From: Lycorma delicatula
Taxonomy: Eukaryota; Arthropoda; Insecta; Hemiptera; Fulgoridae
Direction of reading: 5' to 3'
Length of the DNA: 64,000 nt
NCBI RefSeq assembly: GCF_047948215.1
Contig: NC_134462.1
Coordinates: 114,341,937-114,405,936, forward strand
Shown: positions 12,691 to 23,934 of the stretch, one piece after another
Numbering within the stretch: position 1 is the first letter of the stretch
How the letters are laid out: each line of letters begins with the position of its first letter
Program-made: the position numbers and the translations under genes
Notes under the pieces: model-generated
What the model was told of the DNA's origin: nothing
Databases searched by the model: none
What the model saw: the letters and a program-made list of their open reading frames with translations, nothing else

Positions 12691-13218
12691 TAATACCTTT
12701 ATTACGTAATTTTATTATTACTAACATCTGACGGTTTATTACTAAAAATAAAATAACATAGAAATTCATATTAAAATACAAAACGAGTTAGGTTACTTGT
12801 GGAATAATTAGCTTAGAAAATAAAGAATGATAGGACTCATAAAAATATCGTACCGCTAACAATAAATAAAAAGAAACGAAAAACTCCAAGAATATAAACA
12901 AAATACGTAGACAGAGCGACACATTTATTTCTCACTTAATCATTTTATTACAACTAAAATATATATATATAAAACACACATGTACATTCCTATAATACGA
13001 TAATAATTGTGAAATAAAATTTTAAGTACTACTCGAAACGATATGAGGCAGAAAACTTCGTCAATTAGTTTTTAAATAGCATATTTCTCCCCTCCAATTT
13101 TCTATATATTATATATACACGTATAACAGACCGAGAACTGTTTATTATGACATTAAAACCCGATGCTCCTTCTGTTCTATTCCCCTATTACTAAGATTTA
13201 TGCTTTTTCTTATTATAG
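12691..13218 (+). other. AT-rich DNA, probably intron upstream of the Ddr-like exon
   Basis: Contains a small (TA)n run near 12959-12971. Just before the exon there is a T-rich tract (gctttttcttattatag) ending in the AG acceptor at 13217-13218. No other feature. Confidence 0.5.
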
Positions 13219-13324
13219 GCACCTGCAATGCAGCGCTTGGGATGGAGTCTGGACGAATCCCCGACCAGGATATTTCCGCAAGTTCTTCTTTTGAGAGCGG
13301 AAATGTTGGACCACGTCATGCTAG
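13219..13324 (+). CDS. Ddr: Internal exon of a discoidin-domain protein, probably discoidin domain receptor (Ddr)
   Basis: This is the only host-gene exon I can support. It has an AG acceptor at 13217-13218 after a pyrimidine tract and a GT donor at 13325-13326 (gtaata). The first two bases finish a codon split with the previous exon and the last two begin a split codon. In that frame it encodes 34 whole codons, including CNAALGMESGRIPDQDISAS followed by SSFESGNVGPRHA. This is the hallmark start of an F5/8 type C (discoidin) domain: a cysteine, LGMESG, the I-x-D-x-x-I-x-ASS motif, then a basic/LR position. Discoidin domain receptors are membrane collagen-receptor tyrosine kinases with this domain at the N-terminus. 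From remembered family features the match to Ddr is better than to neurexin or coagulation-factor relatives. Neither the following exon (expected to carry a G-A-W-C-P-like motif) nor the kinase exons were found. The longest open frame here is in another frame and is not the product. Confidence 0.8.
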
Positions 13325-13596
13325 GTAATAATTTATATTTATTTGTTTTTATTGTATTTTATATCATTTCATTTAAATATGATATATTGCAAGGAAAGAA
13401 AAATAAACAGGTACCAAAGTTATATGAGTTAATAAAAACTGATAATACTTTTATTTTAGAATTTTTCTCCTAGTTTTTTATCGCTGTTGAATTTATAGTA
13501 TTAATTTTTTTTTGTTGACACAATTAAAGAAGAAAAAGCCTAATAATAATTAACTCCTTTACATTCTGATACACAGAACGCACTCCGATTTATTAA
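13325..13596 (+). other. Start of the intron downstream of the Ddr-like exon
   Basis: AT-rich, starts with the GTAATA donor; nothing else recognisable before the LINE poly(T) at 13597. Confidence 0.55.
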
Positions 13597-14290
13597 TTTT
13601 TTTTTTTTTATTTTAACGACACAGCAATTTTACAATCTTTTCACCAAGATAACTGAACAATAAGTAAATAAGATGTATTTGAACTAAAATTAAGTTGCCA
13701 CAGACCCAGCGGCTTGGGACTTAATAATGAAATAAAAGAGCACTCCGTACGGCCGGACCATAAAGTCACCTAATTGAAACGATAAGGCAAACCAAGAATA
13801 TTGTTCCTCAGCAGTCTTGAAAAATCACTGATCGTGTTACCTAATAAATTGACCGCCAAATAATTCGGGTGCCGATCCAAAAGATTTTCATACCGTAGGC
13901 TGACCAAAGAGATTTCCTGCCAAACGGTTCGCAACTTAAGAATATTATATATAACGCTATTACTTTGTAACAGGGTATGTAGAGCATTTTCCTCAGTGTT
14001 TTTGTTTGGTAGCGTACAAGTATGTCAATATGGAGTTGCACGCTGTACCCAACAATTCAAGCCTGTAAGTCCAAACAGGCTTCAAAACGGATTTGTAAAT
14101 CAATAATTTACAAATTATTTTGAAAGCCGAGATCTATGTCCTATCAGCCAGTACATGTGTTTAAACTTGAGATCCAATTATTTCCGCTTAGAGTGATATG
14201 TTTCGCCCAAGTAAGTCGTCGATGAAGATGAAACCCAAATATTTAGTCTTGAGATCTCGGATTCGAAACATTGAAGATAGAAACAGGAGG
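13597..14290 (-). mobile_element. Jockey-clade LINE, 5'-truncated 3' end
   Basis: The minus strand ends in a 13-base poly(A), seen as T at 13597-13609, preceded by a short 3' UTR. Reading the minus strand from about 14290, broken frames encode the C-terminal part of a Jockey-type reverse transcriptase polyprotein. They contain KYLGFIFIDDLL, HMYWLI, LLIYKSVLKPVWTYRLEL, IDILVRYQTKTLRKMLYIPC, then YENLLDRHPNYLAVNLLGN and LPYRF before a stop at 13770-13772. Frame changes and a lost tryptophan show it is dead. It lies in the presumed Ddr intron, on the strand opposite the exon. The 5' end is cut at about 14290, beside a second LINE. Confidence 0.8.
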
Positions 14291-14317
14291 ACAGTATTTC
14301 TTACGAAGGGTGAAGGA

Positions 14318-15345
14318 TTTTTTTTTTTTTTGGTTGTTTGTGGGCGAAAAACGCTTGGGCGTTATCATCGCCCGGTAGTTATTACTAAAAGGGTAATATA
14401 ACTTCAAAATAATAAGCTATACAAGGTGTAAACATAATATTAATCATATAATAAAAATTTACTAAAACAAGCGAAGAAGGCTAAAACCCAAAACTAATAT
14501 CACAGACAAAGTTGATAAAATATTAAAGATAAAATAATAGGATAAAGAAAGTATAAAAACTTACCTAACTCTGATGGGTTGTGCAAAACTCCAACCCCGG
14601 ATAGTAAAATTAAACACATCTAAAAGATCAAATAGAAAATAAAAGTTAAAATTATTAAAAAACTCTCCTTACAGAAAAACATATAAGTATATTAAATCCT
14701 TTGCAGTAACTCAGTACTATGCAAAAAGAGAAACATTCGTTCCAAAACCCTGCCATCATTGCCCAAGATATCACGAATGCTGCTGGGTATATTAAATTGA
14801 CGACGCAACGCCGCATAACATACGCAGTCCACGAGAATGTGGTACACAGTCATGCGGCAGTTGCAGCGTGTGCACAGGGGTGGGTCTCCTCCTGACATTA
14901 GATATTCGTGTGTGATGCTCGTATGCCCCAACCGTAACCGGCAGAGGACCACTTCCTCACGACGAGAGTTCCTGCAAGAGGAGCCCCACGGCAACACTGA
15001 GTCTTTAATCCGTCGAAGTTTACTATCGACGGCAGCCGTCCAGCTACTTTGCCACCTTGCTCGCAGTGATTGTTTTATATGATTAATAAAATCAGTCATA
15101 AACTCGGGTGGTGAAAGGAGGCTGAATACACGCAACTTTCGCAGCAGAATCTGCCCTCTCATTACCAAGAATCCCAACGTGGCTAGGGATCCAGCAAAAA
15201 CCTACCCCCTTGTTTCGTTTTTCTAACTCAGCGATTTTATCATAAATGCCAACGACGACAGGATGTCCGGAGTAAAGGTTTTCCAACGCCTGGAGAGCAC
15301 TGTACGAGTCACTGCAAATAAGAATATTTCTATATTTAGTTGTTT
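14318..15345 (-). mobile_element. RNase H-bearing LINE (I/R1/Loa-like), 5'-truncated
   Basis: The minus strand ends with poly(A), seen as 14 T at 14318-14331. Just inside it is a GGGCG/CGCCC hairpin in the 3' UTR at 14357-14373. Upstream, two overlapping frames encode an RNase H domain and a LINE tail. The first frame (about 15341 to 15092) has ILICSDSYSALQALE with the catalytic-type Asp, then WIPSHVGILGNERADSAAK with the conserved His and Asp. The second frame (15177 to 14692) has the C-terminal arm, RLRLGHTSITHEYLMSG, and a C-X2-C-X7-H-X4-C finger (CTRCNCRMTVYHILVDC). One frameshift near 15120-15145 joins them. The RT and endonuclease are missing. RNase H in this position suggests the I/R1/Loa group. 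Because its poly(A) end lies about 30 bases from the Jockey fragment, the two may be nested. Confidence 0.82.
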
Positions 15346-16440
15346 TTTGGTAAAATCACCTGATAAGAAAAAATTTCTATATTTAACTACGGAAAAAGTC
15401 GCCTCGTTAAAATCAGAAGCATTAATTCAAAGAGGTCTGCACATTTTTATCACAGGTCGAATTTGCAAAACTCTATACAAAACTACCGGGGTAAAAAAAA
15501 AAAGGTCAATTGAAAACGTTGAAAATGATCGATTTACATTTATGTTGAAATTATACTCCTTCCACGTTGCGGAGTCACACACTTGCAATTAATCGATTTA
15601 CCGTAGATACAAAACATACTTAGTGAAATTTAGGTAGCTTTGTATAAAACAAAATAAAATTGAAAGTATTTAATATTTATGAGTATATAAATAAACATAA
15701 AAGATAAAAATAGAACTCTGTAGATAATTTGGATATGGCTATATATATATATATATATACATAAGTACAAAAATAATGTATTCTAAACCAATGTAAGGAG
15801 AACTGAAAATACGCAATGTTTACTGCGGTGTAGAGAGTTCAATCGTTACTCATTCAATCTGTCCGACCATGCGTCACTGATATATTTAACTTACTGCTTG
15901 CCAACTGGCCAATATATCTTTCATTTTATCAAATATTAATAAATTAACACATAATAAAATATGTTCCATGTATAAATTTATATTGATTTAATCTTCCGGT
16001 TAAAATAACATAAATATGTATTTTGTACACTCATTACAAAAGAAATAAGTTTTTATTTATATTTCCTACAGCAATATATATATATATATATATATATTGT
16101 TATACACGTAATATTTCTTTAACTTACACATTTTTATGACTAAACGGTTAATTTATTCAACAGTTATAAAAAATTTAAAAATTATGTACTTTGTATGTAA
16201 TATATTTTACAAGCAGCTGTATCCAGTATAGCTTAAACTGTAGTTACTTAGGATAAACAACGTAGGCTGACATAAACTTGTTTGCTTAAAATTACTATAT
16301 TTTGGATGCAATAATATATATATATATATATACCGGATGTTAATAAAGTATAGCAACCCTTAAATAACTATTTAATAGTTAAACGTATGAAAAGTACATT
16401 TGGTAATTATTCCTACTTCGAAAATGATATATTTGTATGA
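15346..16440. other. AT-rich DNA with (TA)n runs
   Basis: No gene recognised. Short (TA)n runs at 15741-15759, 16074-16097 and 16313-16332. The frame at 15263-15592 on the plus strand is a chance frame crossing the end of the LINE. Confidence 0.5.
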
Positions 16441-16448
16441 GATCATCA

Positions 16449-16914
16449 CCCCCCCCCCCCCCGACTGTAAGGGCAATTAAAAAAATAATAATTGAAGGTT
16501 ACGAACGTTACAGATTAAAAAACATGATTGGGTAAAAAATATGGATACGACAGACAACACTAACTAAAACGGCATCCATTTAATGATTTTTTCAGTTAGT
16601 TTCAAAAGTGGTCTGCACTACTTTTTTTAAATAACTGTTCAACAGTGAATTACTAAAAAAAAAAAAAAAATTAATTTAGCTAATGGTCTTATATTAAAAA
16701 TATAAAAATACATATTTTTTGATAAGATACACTGCTTCAGGTGTACAGTGTAGGCCACTTTTAAAACTAGCTGTTTCTAATTCAATCGGCCACTGCTTTG
16801 GTTAGTATTATCGTATCCAATAGCTTTTTACATACTTTTTTTTTCAATGCACTTTTAAAATTATCTACCCAATTTTACCCTTTCATTTAAAAGTATTGAT
16901 TTGCCCCCCCCCCC
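16449..16914. repeat. Imperfect inverted repeat flanked by two poly(C) runs
   Basis: A run of 14 C (16449-16462) and a run of 11 C (16904-16914) flank an imperfect inverted repeat. Left arm (about 16535-16620): 'ggatacgacag..acactaac' to 'aaaagtggtctgcact'. The right arm (about 16735-16825), reverse-complemented, reads 'ggatacgataatactaac' to 'aaaagtggcctacact'. No coding frame. It may be the outer part of the fold-back element that follows. Confidence 0.55.
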
Positions 16915-16957
16915 ATATGAATTTGAAGTGGGTTGGTCTTATAATTTAAATTTTATC

Positions 16958-17565
16958 TCAAATTTGGATAGAGGAATCACATATATTTGATAAGCGTCAT
17001 AGTAATAAAGTTTTAAAATTAGGACTTAAATACCTTTGCAAATTACAAAACGGCGGCCATGTTTATTTTTCAATCCGTTATATCAAATTTATGTTTTAAC
17101 TAAAATATTACCCTTTTATTTTGAACAAAATGACATTTTATCTTTCAAAATCGGTTAAAAAATAGCCGAGTTATGGCAGAAAATTGATGTAATATTGTGT
17201 TGGTTTCATGTCCTCCGCTTTATGTTCGATTCGATGAAATATTAATTGTTTTTGTTTATTGTTAATTCCAGTATTGTAAATTAGTATCAAATTAAGTCAT
17301 AATTTTCTCACAGTAATAGACCTAATAATTATGACAAAATTACATTAATTTTTAACCGATTTAAAAAAAGGCTTAATATTTTAGCAAAAACATAAATTTT
17401 GATAAAATTAATATTTATAGAGATATAACGAATTAAAAAATAAACATGGCCGCCATTTTGTAATCTGTGAAGGTATCTAAGTCCTGATTTTTTGTTAACT
17501 TTAAAACTTTATTACTATGATGCTTATCAAATATTAATGTGATTTGTCTATCCGAACTTAAGATT
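16958..17565. repeat. Long inverted repeat (fold-back element)
   Basis: Left arm about 16958-17195, right arm about 17330-17565, roughly 230 bases each with mismatches and small indels, and a spacer of about 135 bases. Shared arm text includes 'tttgataagc.tcatagtaat', 'aaagttttaaa', 'ggactta.ataccttt', 'aaaa.ggcggccatgtttat' and 'atcggttaaaaa'. No transposase is present. I did not identify flanking duplications, so the class (fold-back or MITE-like DNA element) is inferred from structure only. Confidence 0.7.
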
Positions 17566-18575
17566 TCAATTTTTATATAAAAATACCAAAATGGTGGTCA
17601 GCGGGAGAACGAAGGAGAAATTGCCATTTTTCCTAAGGTTATTTTTTGTTTAGTTTTACAAGTAGAATCCGAAAAAGCCTAGCCAGCCCACCGTTTTAGA
17701 AACAGTCTGCATACATATCCACCAAAAATATTTCTCCTTAAGTAAGTAACACTACCTCTGATCAAAAATAAATGTGTAAAACAAATTATGGTTGAAAAAG
17801 AATACATGTTAAAGGATCTTAATGAAATATACTGATAAGTTTATTTATCCCTTAACTAATAAATAAATTATAAATAATGAATAATAAGTAAATTCATTAA
17901 GAGTTATTTAAAATTTAAAGGAATAGTGCTGTTCAAAAGAAACAATGATGTAATAAATTTTCAGAAATTTAAATTTTTTAAATTTTTAATAAAAAATTAT
18001 TTCTTTAGTACTGTTACTGTTAGGGATCAAAATCCTTTATTAAAACTTGAATTTCTGACCAAATAAATACATTATTTTTGCACTCATTTATTGAGTGTGT
18101 AGATTATTTAACTAGTACTATTATCCGACTATACTTCTACGTTCAATTTCAGTAACTTATGATTAGTAATGTGGACATGCTTGCACAACTTCATCACAAG
18201 ATAAATTGGCAATAAATTAAAAAATTGACCTTAATTATAAATAATGCACTCTGTAAATATTTAATTGTTTACAAATATGTAAAATGAGTTATTCATTTTT
18301 AAACTACGCGCCCGTGGTAACACACACACACAAAATAAACGTTCTAATGTAATGACGATAGCCTGATTAAAATTGATGTATTATAATGATTAGTTAATTA
18401 ATTTTTAATAAACAAGACGTAAGTAAGAAATTAATATGCAAGCTATTTATAAAATTAGTTTTTACCCACTTTGCTCTACGTTTAATTCTATTCAAGAGAT
18501 GCTTCAAAAGATATTAAAAATGTAATTTCCAATATTAAAATTATAAAGGACTATGTTTACCATTTCAAACACTCT
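17566..18575. other. AT-rich anonymous DNA
   Basis: Nothing gene-like. A second 'aaaatggtggtc' phrase near 17590 suggests that fold-back-related sequence continues to about 17700. Confidence 0.45.
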
Positions 18576-18858
18576 CTCTCTTTTTCTGTTTAGCCTCTGG
18601 AACCACCGTAAGGTATTACTTCAGAGGATGATTTGTATGAATGCAAATGATGTTTAGTGTTGTACAGTCTCAGGCCGCCCATTCCTGAGATGTGTGATTA
18701 ATTAAAACCCAACCACCAAAGAACACCGGTGTCCAAGATCTAGTATACAAATCCGTTTAAAAGTAACTGATTTTACTAGGATTTGAACCTTAGAACTCTC
18801 GATTTTGAAATCAGGTGATTGGTGATGACGAGTTAACCACTAGACCAGCCTGGTGGGC
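18576..18858 (-). repeat. tRNA-derived SINE, full-length-like copy 1
   Basis: On the minus strand it begins with CCACCAGGCTGGTCTAGTGG, which contains a Pol III A-box match (TGGTCTAGTGG). A perfect B-box, GGTTCAAATCC, follows (complement of 18779-18789) at normal tRNA-like spacing. The body runs through 'atactagatcttggacaccg', 'ttggtggttgggttttaatt' and 'catcctctgaagtaatacct' to a pyrimidine/A-rich end near 18576. Four more copies in the window share this order. It is non-coding and depends on LINE proteins for movement (known of SINEs). Confidence 0.8.
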
Positions 18859-19019
18859 ACCGTTTGCCCACCACTGCCACTATGTACAATAACTACTCTG
18901 ATTCTATTAAAATAGGCTGCTATTAATCTGTTGTTTTATGTATCAAAATTTTAATAAGAAAAGTTTTTTAAATATAAATTTGAATAATCACGGAGTTCGT
19001 TAGAACTTCGCCGGTAAGA

Positions 19020-19312
19020 GTCCTTCCTTTTTTTCCCGTTTGGCCTCCGGGAATTACCGTCAGGTATTACTTCAGAGGATGAATGAGAATGATATGTATG
19101 AGTGTAGTCTTGCGCAGTCTCAGGTCGACCATTTCTGAGATGTGTCGTTAATTGAAACCCAAACACCAAAGAACACCGGTATCCACGATTTTGTATTCAA
19201 ATCCGTATAAAAGTCTTTACTAGGACTTGAACCGTAGTGCCATTACTGGAATTTCGACTTCCAAATCAGCTGATTTTCGTGGTGCGTTCACCACTAGACC
19301 AACATGGTGGTT
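19020..19312 (-). repeat. tRNA-derived SINE, copy 2
   Basis: Same family and strand as 18576-18858, about 160 bases away. The minus strand starts CCACCATGTTGGTCTAGTGG (A box), has a B-box-like GGTTCAAGTCC near 19222-19232, then the shared body, ending in an A-rich tail (complement of 'tcctttttttcccgtttgg'). Confidence 0.8.
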
Positions 19313-19321
19313 CGCCAGTAG

Positions 19322-19612
19322 GAGCCCGCAAACGACGAAATCAACGAACTACGTTTATGTGTACTTCGCTAAAACATCTTGACAGACAATTCAGTGTAAG
19401 CCGGTGCGTCGTCCTGATGAAGAACCCGTGACTTGGGTTCGTTGTTTTCTTATTTTTTCACGGAGTTGAGCAAGGCCCTTCAAGACAAGAATAGCTAACC
19501 GACGGTAGAACGGATAAAATTACCAATTTTTTCAATATTTTTATCCGTTTTTGACATGGAAGGGCAACCCGGACGAACATCATCTTCAGCGTCTTCTCAG
19601 CCATCTTGGAAA
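19322..19612 (-). mobile_element. Mariner relic with internal deletion
   Basis: Minus-strand fragments of a mariner transposase. EDDVRPGCPSMSKTDKNIEK (the RPGRPS-type linker after the HTH region) is encoded near 19510-19600. After a jump come GLAQLREKIRKQRTQ and, in another frame, LHQDDAPAYTELSVKMF with the second catalytic aspartate (about 19370-19430). The intervening catalytic region with the first Asp is missing and the third Asp is absent. Frames are broken by stops. The residues differ from the 9.2 kb and 49.4 kb copies, so it is a third lineage. It is non-functional and no terminal repeats were identified. Confidence 0.7.
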
Positions 19613-20518
19613 CACCTAAAAAAACTTGCGCACGTGATAAACATTTATTGCTCTATGTTTTTTGTTTTTTTTTTAATAAAAGATAAGTTTCAGTAGCGGG
19701 TTTCCCAAGTTTCATATGAAATTTTACAACAATTTTTTGCTCTAATAAAACGCATATCATTTTTTCGGTATAACAAAAAATAAATGTTATTGAAACGAAG
19801 GGTACGACCAGACTAATATGTCTACAGAAACTGGAGTGGCAACAATCAAAGAGAAGGCTTCACAGTTATAGGTCGTACGAATTTGGCGCAGGCGCAGTTC
19901 TTCTGTAGCAGCATTTGTCTCGTTATTTAATAGCCATACCACGTATATATATAGAGCTAACAAGAAGTGTTTACAATTTTAAAAAAAATATTATAAACCC
20001 TGGATATTAAATGCAGAATTGTTTTTTGAAAATTCTCTTTTTTCGTTTTAGCCTTTATTAAAAAGGAGTGTTATATCTAGAAATAACTAACAAAAAGAAA
20101 ATAAACTCATGAAAGTTAGAAAACTAACTCTTCAAGAAAGTTTTTTAAGCTTAATATTTTTTAGAAAATATTCTCTTAAAATTTATTCCCCACCTCTAAA
20201 ATGTACAAATTCTGTTTTTTTTTTTTTTTGTTTGTGTATTTTGACTCTTAACTGTATTAATTTTTATTATGAATAGTCGTCATGGGATAATTAGCCAGAT
20301 TTTTTAAAATTTGATTAATAAGATTAAAATTTTATTGTATTTTTACAACTGTAAAAGTGTTTATTATCATTCCTACGGAAATTTTTTATACAATTCTCCT
20401 ACGCATAATATGTTATTAACTCATATTTTATAATGAATTTGTAAATTAGATTTATTATTTTTCATTGATAGTTTTTAGAACAGTTTTATACCTACAAAAA
20501 GACTGGAATTTTTTTCCC
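19613..20518. other. AT-rich anonymous DNA
   Basis: No gene recognised. A moderately GC-rich patch at about 19800-19930 could belong to the flanking mariner relic. Confidence 0.45.
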
Positions 20519-20648
20519 TTACAGGCTTGCAGAATACCAGGCAACATCATTTCAATTCCCCTATTCTGATTTTCCCTCTTTCTCTTCCAGAATTCTTTCA
20601 TTCTTTCATTAATGTGAGTTTTTCGTCCTTCTGTCCAGCGCTTGCGCT
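20519..20648 (-). mobile_element. LINE C-terminal fragment
   Basis: The minus strand encodes RWTEGRKTHINERMKEFWKR, the charged C-terminal tail common in an arthropod endonuclease-reverse transcriptase LINE family (W-T-E-x-R-K...RMKEFW). Only about 40 residues remain; nothing of the RT is left. It lies about 15 bases from the ACT copy at 20662. Related tails occur at 41.7-42.1 kb. Confidence 0.6.
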
Positions 20649-20659
20649 ATCTTTTCTTT

Positions 20660-21706
20660 TTACTTACTTATACGAAGTAAAAGAAGTATTGTGATGGCGG
20701 AAAATCTCGATTTTTGGATTTAAACGGAAATATCCATCTTGACCATCCCTGAATCCATTTTCACTAGTTTCGGCATGACGAACATACGTACGTATAGCGT
20801 ACGTATGTTCGTATCTCGCATAAATCAAAAACGATTAGCCTTAGGATGTTGAAAGTTTGGATTTAGGCCTGTTGTAACATCTAGTTGTGCACCTCCTCTT
20901 TTGATTGCAATCGACTGAAATAAAAAACCCAAAATCCCCAAAAATGTGGATTTTTTTCTTAACTACAGTAATTAACTTTCATTGAGAGCGTTTCAATGAT
21001 ATATCGTAAGTGGTACTTATTTTCATTGGTTCCAGAGTTATAACCAAATAAAATTTTAATTAATGAAATATTTGGATTTTATGGGAAGGTGCATCGGTTC
21101 GAATCAGACATCTCCTTTTTTCTTTTAATTTTTTATTAATTTAAATAGATTGATTTATTAACCCATGATTGTAAAAAAAATTACTATAAATAATTCAATA
21201 ATAACAATAAAAAAAGGAAAAAATCAGAAGTTATTACTGAAATAAAATTATATGTTCATTTTTGATTATTGACCAAATAATCCAATAATAAAAACTGAAT
21301 ATTTTACACCGTAAGGTCGAAATTAACATTTGTAACCACTACACAGGAGTTTACTAAACCGAATACTTTAATTATTATTATTAACTTATATTTATACAAC
21401 ACACCAAACATCTAAAAGTTTTATTAATCAGCAACTCACGAAGATACGAACAATACTGATCTAATAATATGTGTAATAAAGAGACTTTTACTCTATCCTA
21501 ATATTTCATGTAAGATTGAATTAATAATTGTATAAATATTTGATGTTAATAAAAACTAATATTTCAGCAATTGTGTAACTGTTCACTTTATTAAAGAATT
21601 GGAGGATCTCACTTTCAAATAAAATAAGTTTAAATGAAGTGCAGCAAAAATTGTGCGTATGTAATGTAATAGGTGTACAAGGAAGTCATGTGGTGTCCTC
21701 ATCAGA
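20660..21706 (+). repeat. ACT repeat, long form, with internal extra segment
   Basis: Plus-oriented copy. It starts with the TACTTACTTATACGAAGTAA hairpin end at 20661 and ends with GTACAAGGAAGT (to 21686) plus the CATGTGGTGTCC..CATCAG end. It keeps the landmark blocks: 'aacggaaatatccatcttga', 'gattagcc', 'gttgtaacatctagttgtgc', 'ggttccagagttat', and a tRNA-like 'gcatcggttcgaatcagac' near 21110. Compared with the short form it carries about 350 extra bases. These include a block at about 21265-21490 that recurs at 53028-53245, and the 'ttaaagaattggaggatctc' block also seen in the 32.3 and 52.1 kb copies. Confidence 0.82.
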
Positions 21707-22385
21707 TTTTTTACATTCACAAGAACCTTATCCTCTGATCTTTACATCAAATTTTTTGCTATCTTGACATTTTTTATTTCTATAATTGCTTTATTTAGGT
21801 CTTCCTTTAGGTTTTTATGTATGGAAATGGAGTTTTATATTTCCAAAATCTATCAAAAAGTTTTTTGTTCAATCTGTTTGAATCCAGTCTACTCATATAT
21901 TCCACAAAACTTAGTCTTATTTTTTTCGGATTGTGGTTTCTAAATCTTCAAGTGTCTTAATCTTCAATTAATAAATTGACATTATTAATTTTATTTTCAT
22001 TAAAAAAAAGTTAAGCTACCATATGTTTATTATATTTTATTTAACGTTACCCTTTTACAGTTATGGACTCTGTTAATTATAATAAATTAATAAAAATTTT
22101 AATATAGTAAGTCATAATTTTTTGTGCTACGAGTGTTTACTTTTATTAATTTTATTTAATAATTACTGGTACTGGTAATTTAATCTAGGAATAATGTAGA
22201 AAAAAATAGCATCGTTTCATTTGGTATTAAATAAAAATCAAATAACTGGGATACATATGAAATTATTTTGACATAATTAATGCGAGCCATAGACGTTATA
22301 TTTATATATAATATACAGATGTAACTTGATAAGTATTATTCATAAAAATTAATCGTACAAGAGATTATATTACCAAATTGGATAG
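21707..22385. other. AT-rich anonymous DNA
   Basis: No recognisable feature. Confidence 0.5.
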
Positions 22386-23050
22386 GAAGCAAAAGAAGGA
22401 GCGAGAATTACCTTAAGGAAAGGATTCGGTTCAATCGTATGGAATAAACTGCGCTATTAAATGGTTGTGACTGAAACATAAGGTAACTTTTGACAATTGA
22501 CGGGGTTGAAAACGATCGATTACTCTTGCGGAATAGTTGCACAAGATGATAGGGGGAAATACTACTGAATGTATAGAATTTAACGCACCTGAAATGCATA
22601 CAAATAGAAAGGGTGAAGTAATCAAGAATTGTTAGGTGTAAAGAGAGGAACGTAAGACTGGAGCGATTAGGTAAGGGTTGCTTTTCTGAAACGACTAAAA
22701 GTGGGGGGAGTTTGGTTGAATAAAGGAGAGAAAACGGTAGTTGTTGCAAGAGGATAGCTCGCATAGGGGGAATTGCGAAGTGGAGTAAAAGTACAGGGAA
22801 TGGGGAGTTAGAAGAGTTATGTGTTCTCCCCCTTTAGCCCCTCGCCGACACTACCGATCAGGGGAACATCTATTATTGGCCCTTGCTCGGAAGGCAATTT
22901 ATGTCCAACAAACCAATCCTGCTCGCATTAAATTCCCCGCCGGAAATCATGTTGCCTTCAATGTATATCAGCTGCGTTCTTGGTTAGTTCTATACGGTAC
23001 GATCGCGAAGTTGTAACCTACCTTCCAGATCATCATTCTGATCATATTAA
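22386..23050. other. Moderately GC-rich, unidentified segment
   Basis: Base composition is more balanced than the surroundings. A plus-strand frame at 22819-23016 and a minus-strand frame at 22408-22764 are open, but neither shows a motif I know or convincing splice sites. It may be an old mobile-element fragment or unrecognised non-coding sequence. I assign no function. Confidence 0.3.
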
Positions 23051-23930
23051 ATCTATGATTTATCCGAAATTCGTTACGCGTCAACCGCTGTAGGCTCGAT
23101 GTTTCTAATACAGAATAACGTTTTAGAGTAGGATTATATAATATTTCAATTCATTTAAAAATCGTGTTATCCATGTTCAGCAAAATGTTTTATAATTTAC
23201 ATTTGTGATATATTTATCTGAAACAGTAGACGTTGAAATTTATATTTCACATTTATTTTTTTTGGAACCGTCAAATCAAACCAAATTTATTAATTGTAGC
23301 ATTGTTTTCAATCGCTTTTGAGCCATCTTCAATTACTCAAACATTATGGCTTTAATAAATTTAATCCGATTTATAATTTAAAAGATTAATAGTTTTGTAC
23401 ACTTTTTTTTTACACTTATACCATTGCTCGAAGAAAGATATCATTAACGATCAGTAACTTTGGTAAGCGAAAACAGCAAAAAATTGTCTTAAACATGATA
23501 ATTTTTTTCTCTTAGGTCAGCTGATTATATACATTGCCGTAGATTAAAATATGGAAACGTTTAAAGTAAAATGTTTATTTAAATCATAAAAACCACTCTA
23601 CACAAACTTTGCCATTTTTTCGACGTATTCTTATATACATTTACAATAATAACTATGAAACTTTATCTATTGATCTTTTAAAAGTTATCTTAGCAACTAA
23701 ATTTAATTTAATTACGGAAAAATATATTAATGTTAATTAAAATCTTATTAGAATGTTAAAATGAATAAATTTCTAGATTATATATGAAAACCGCATCTTT
23801 AATAAGAATAATATTGAATCGGAAAATCAGTCTGAAATTTTCCATGGTATAATTTTACCAAATTCACTAGCAATTTTGTGTTTCCCGGCTGACAAGATCA
23901 GTTTCTGCGACCATCGTCTCGTCTCGTCGA
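23051..23930. other. AT-rich anonymous DNA
   Basis: No recognisable feature. Confidence 0.5.
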
Positions 23931-23934
23931 GTAC

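Noticed and set aside
13228..13473. 81-codon open frame over the Ddr-like exon
   Set aside because: Wrong frame; it runs through the GT donor into AT-rich intron. The discoidin motif is in another frame.
16449..16914. Two poly(C) runs as inverted terminal repeats
   Set aside because: Both are C on the same strand, so they are direct, not inverted.
18779..18858. tRNA gene at the SINE head
   Set aside because: Part of a five-copy repeat with a shared body; tRNA stems are not kept.
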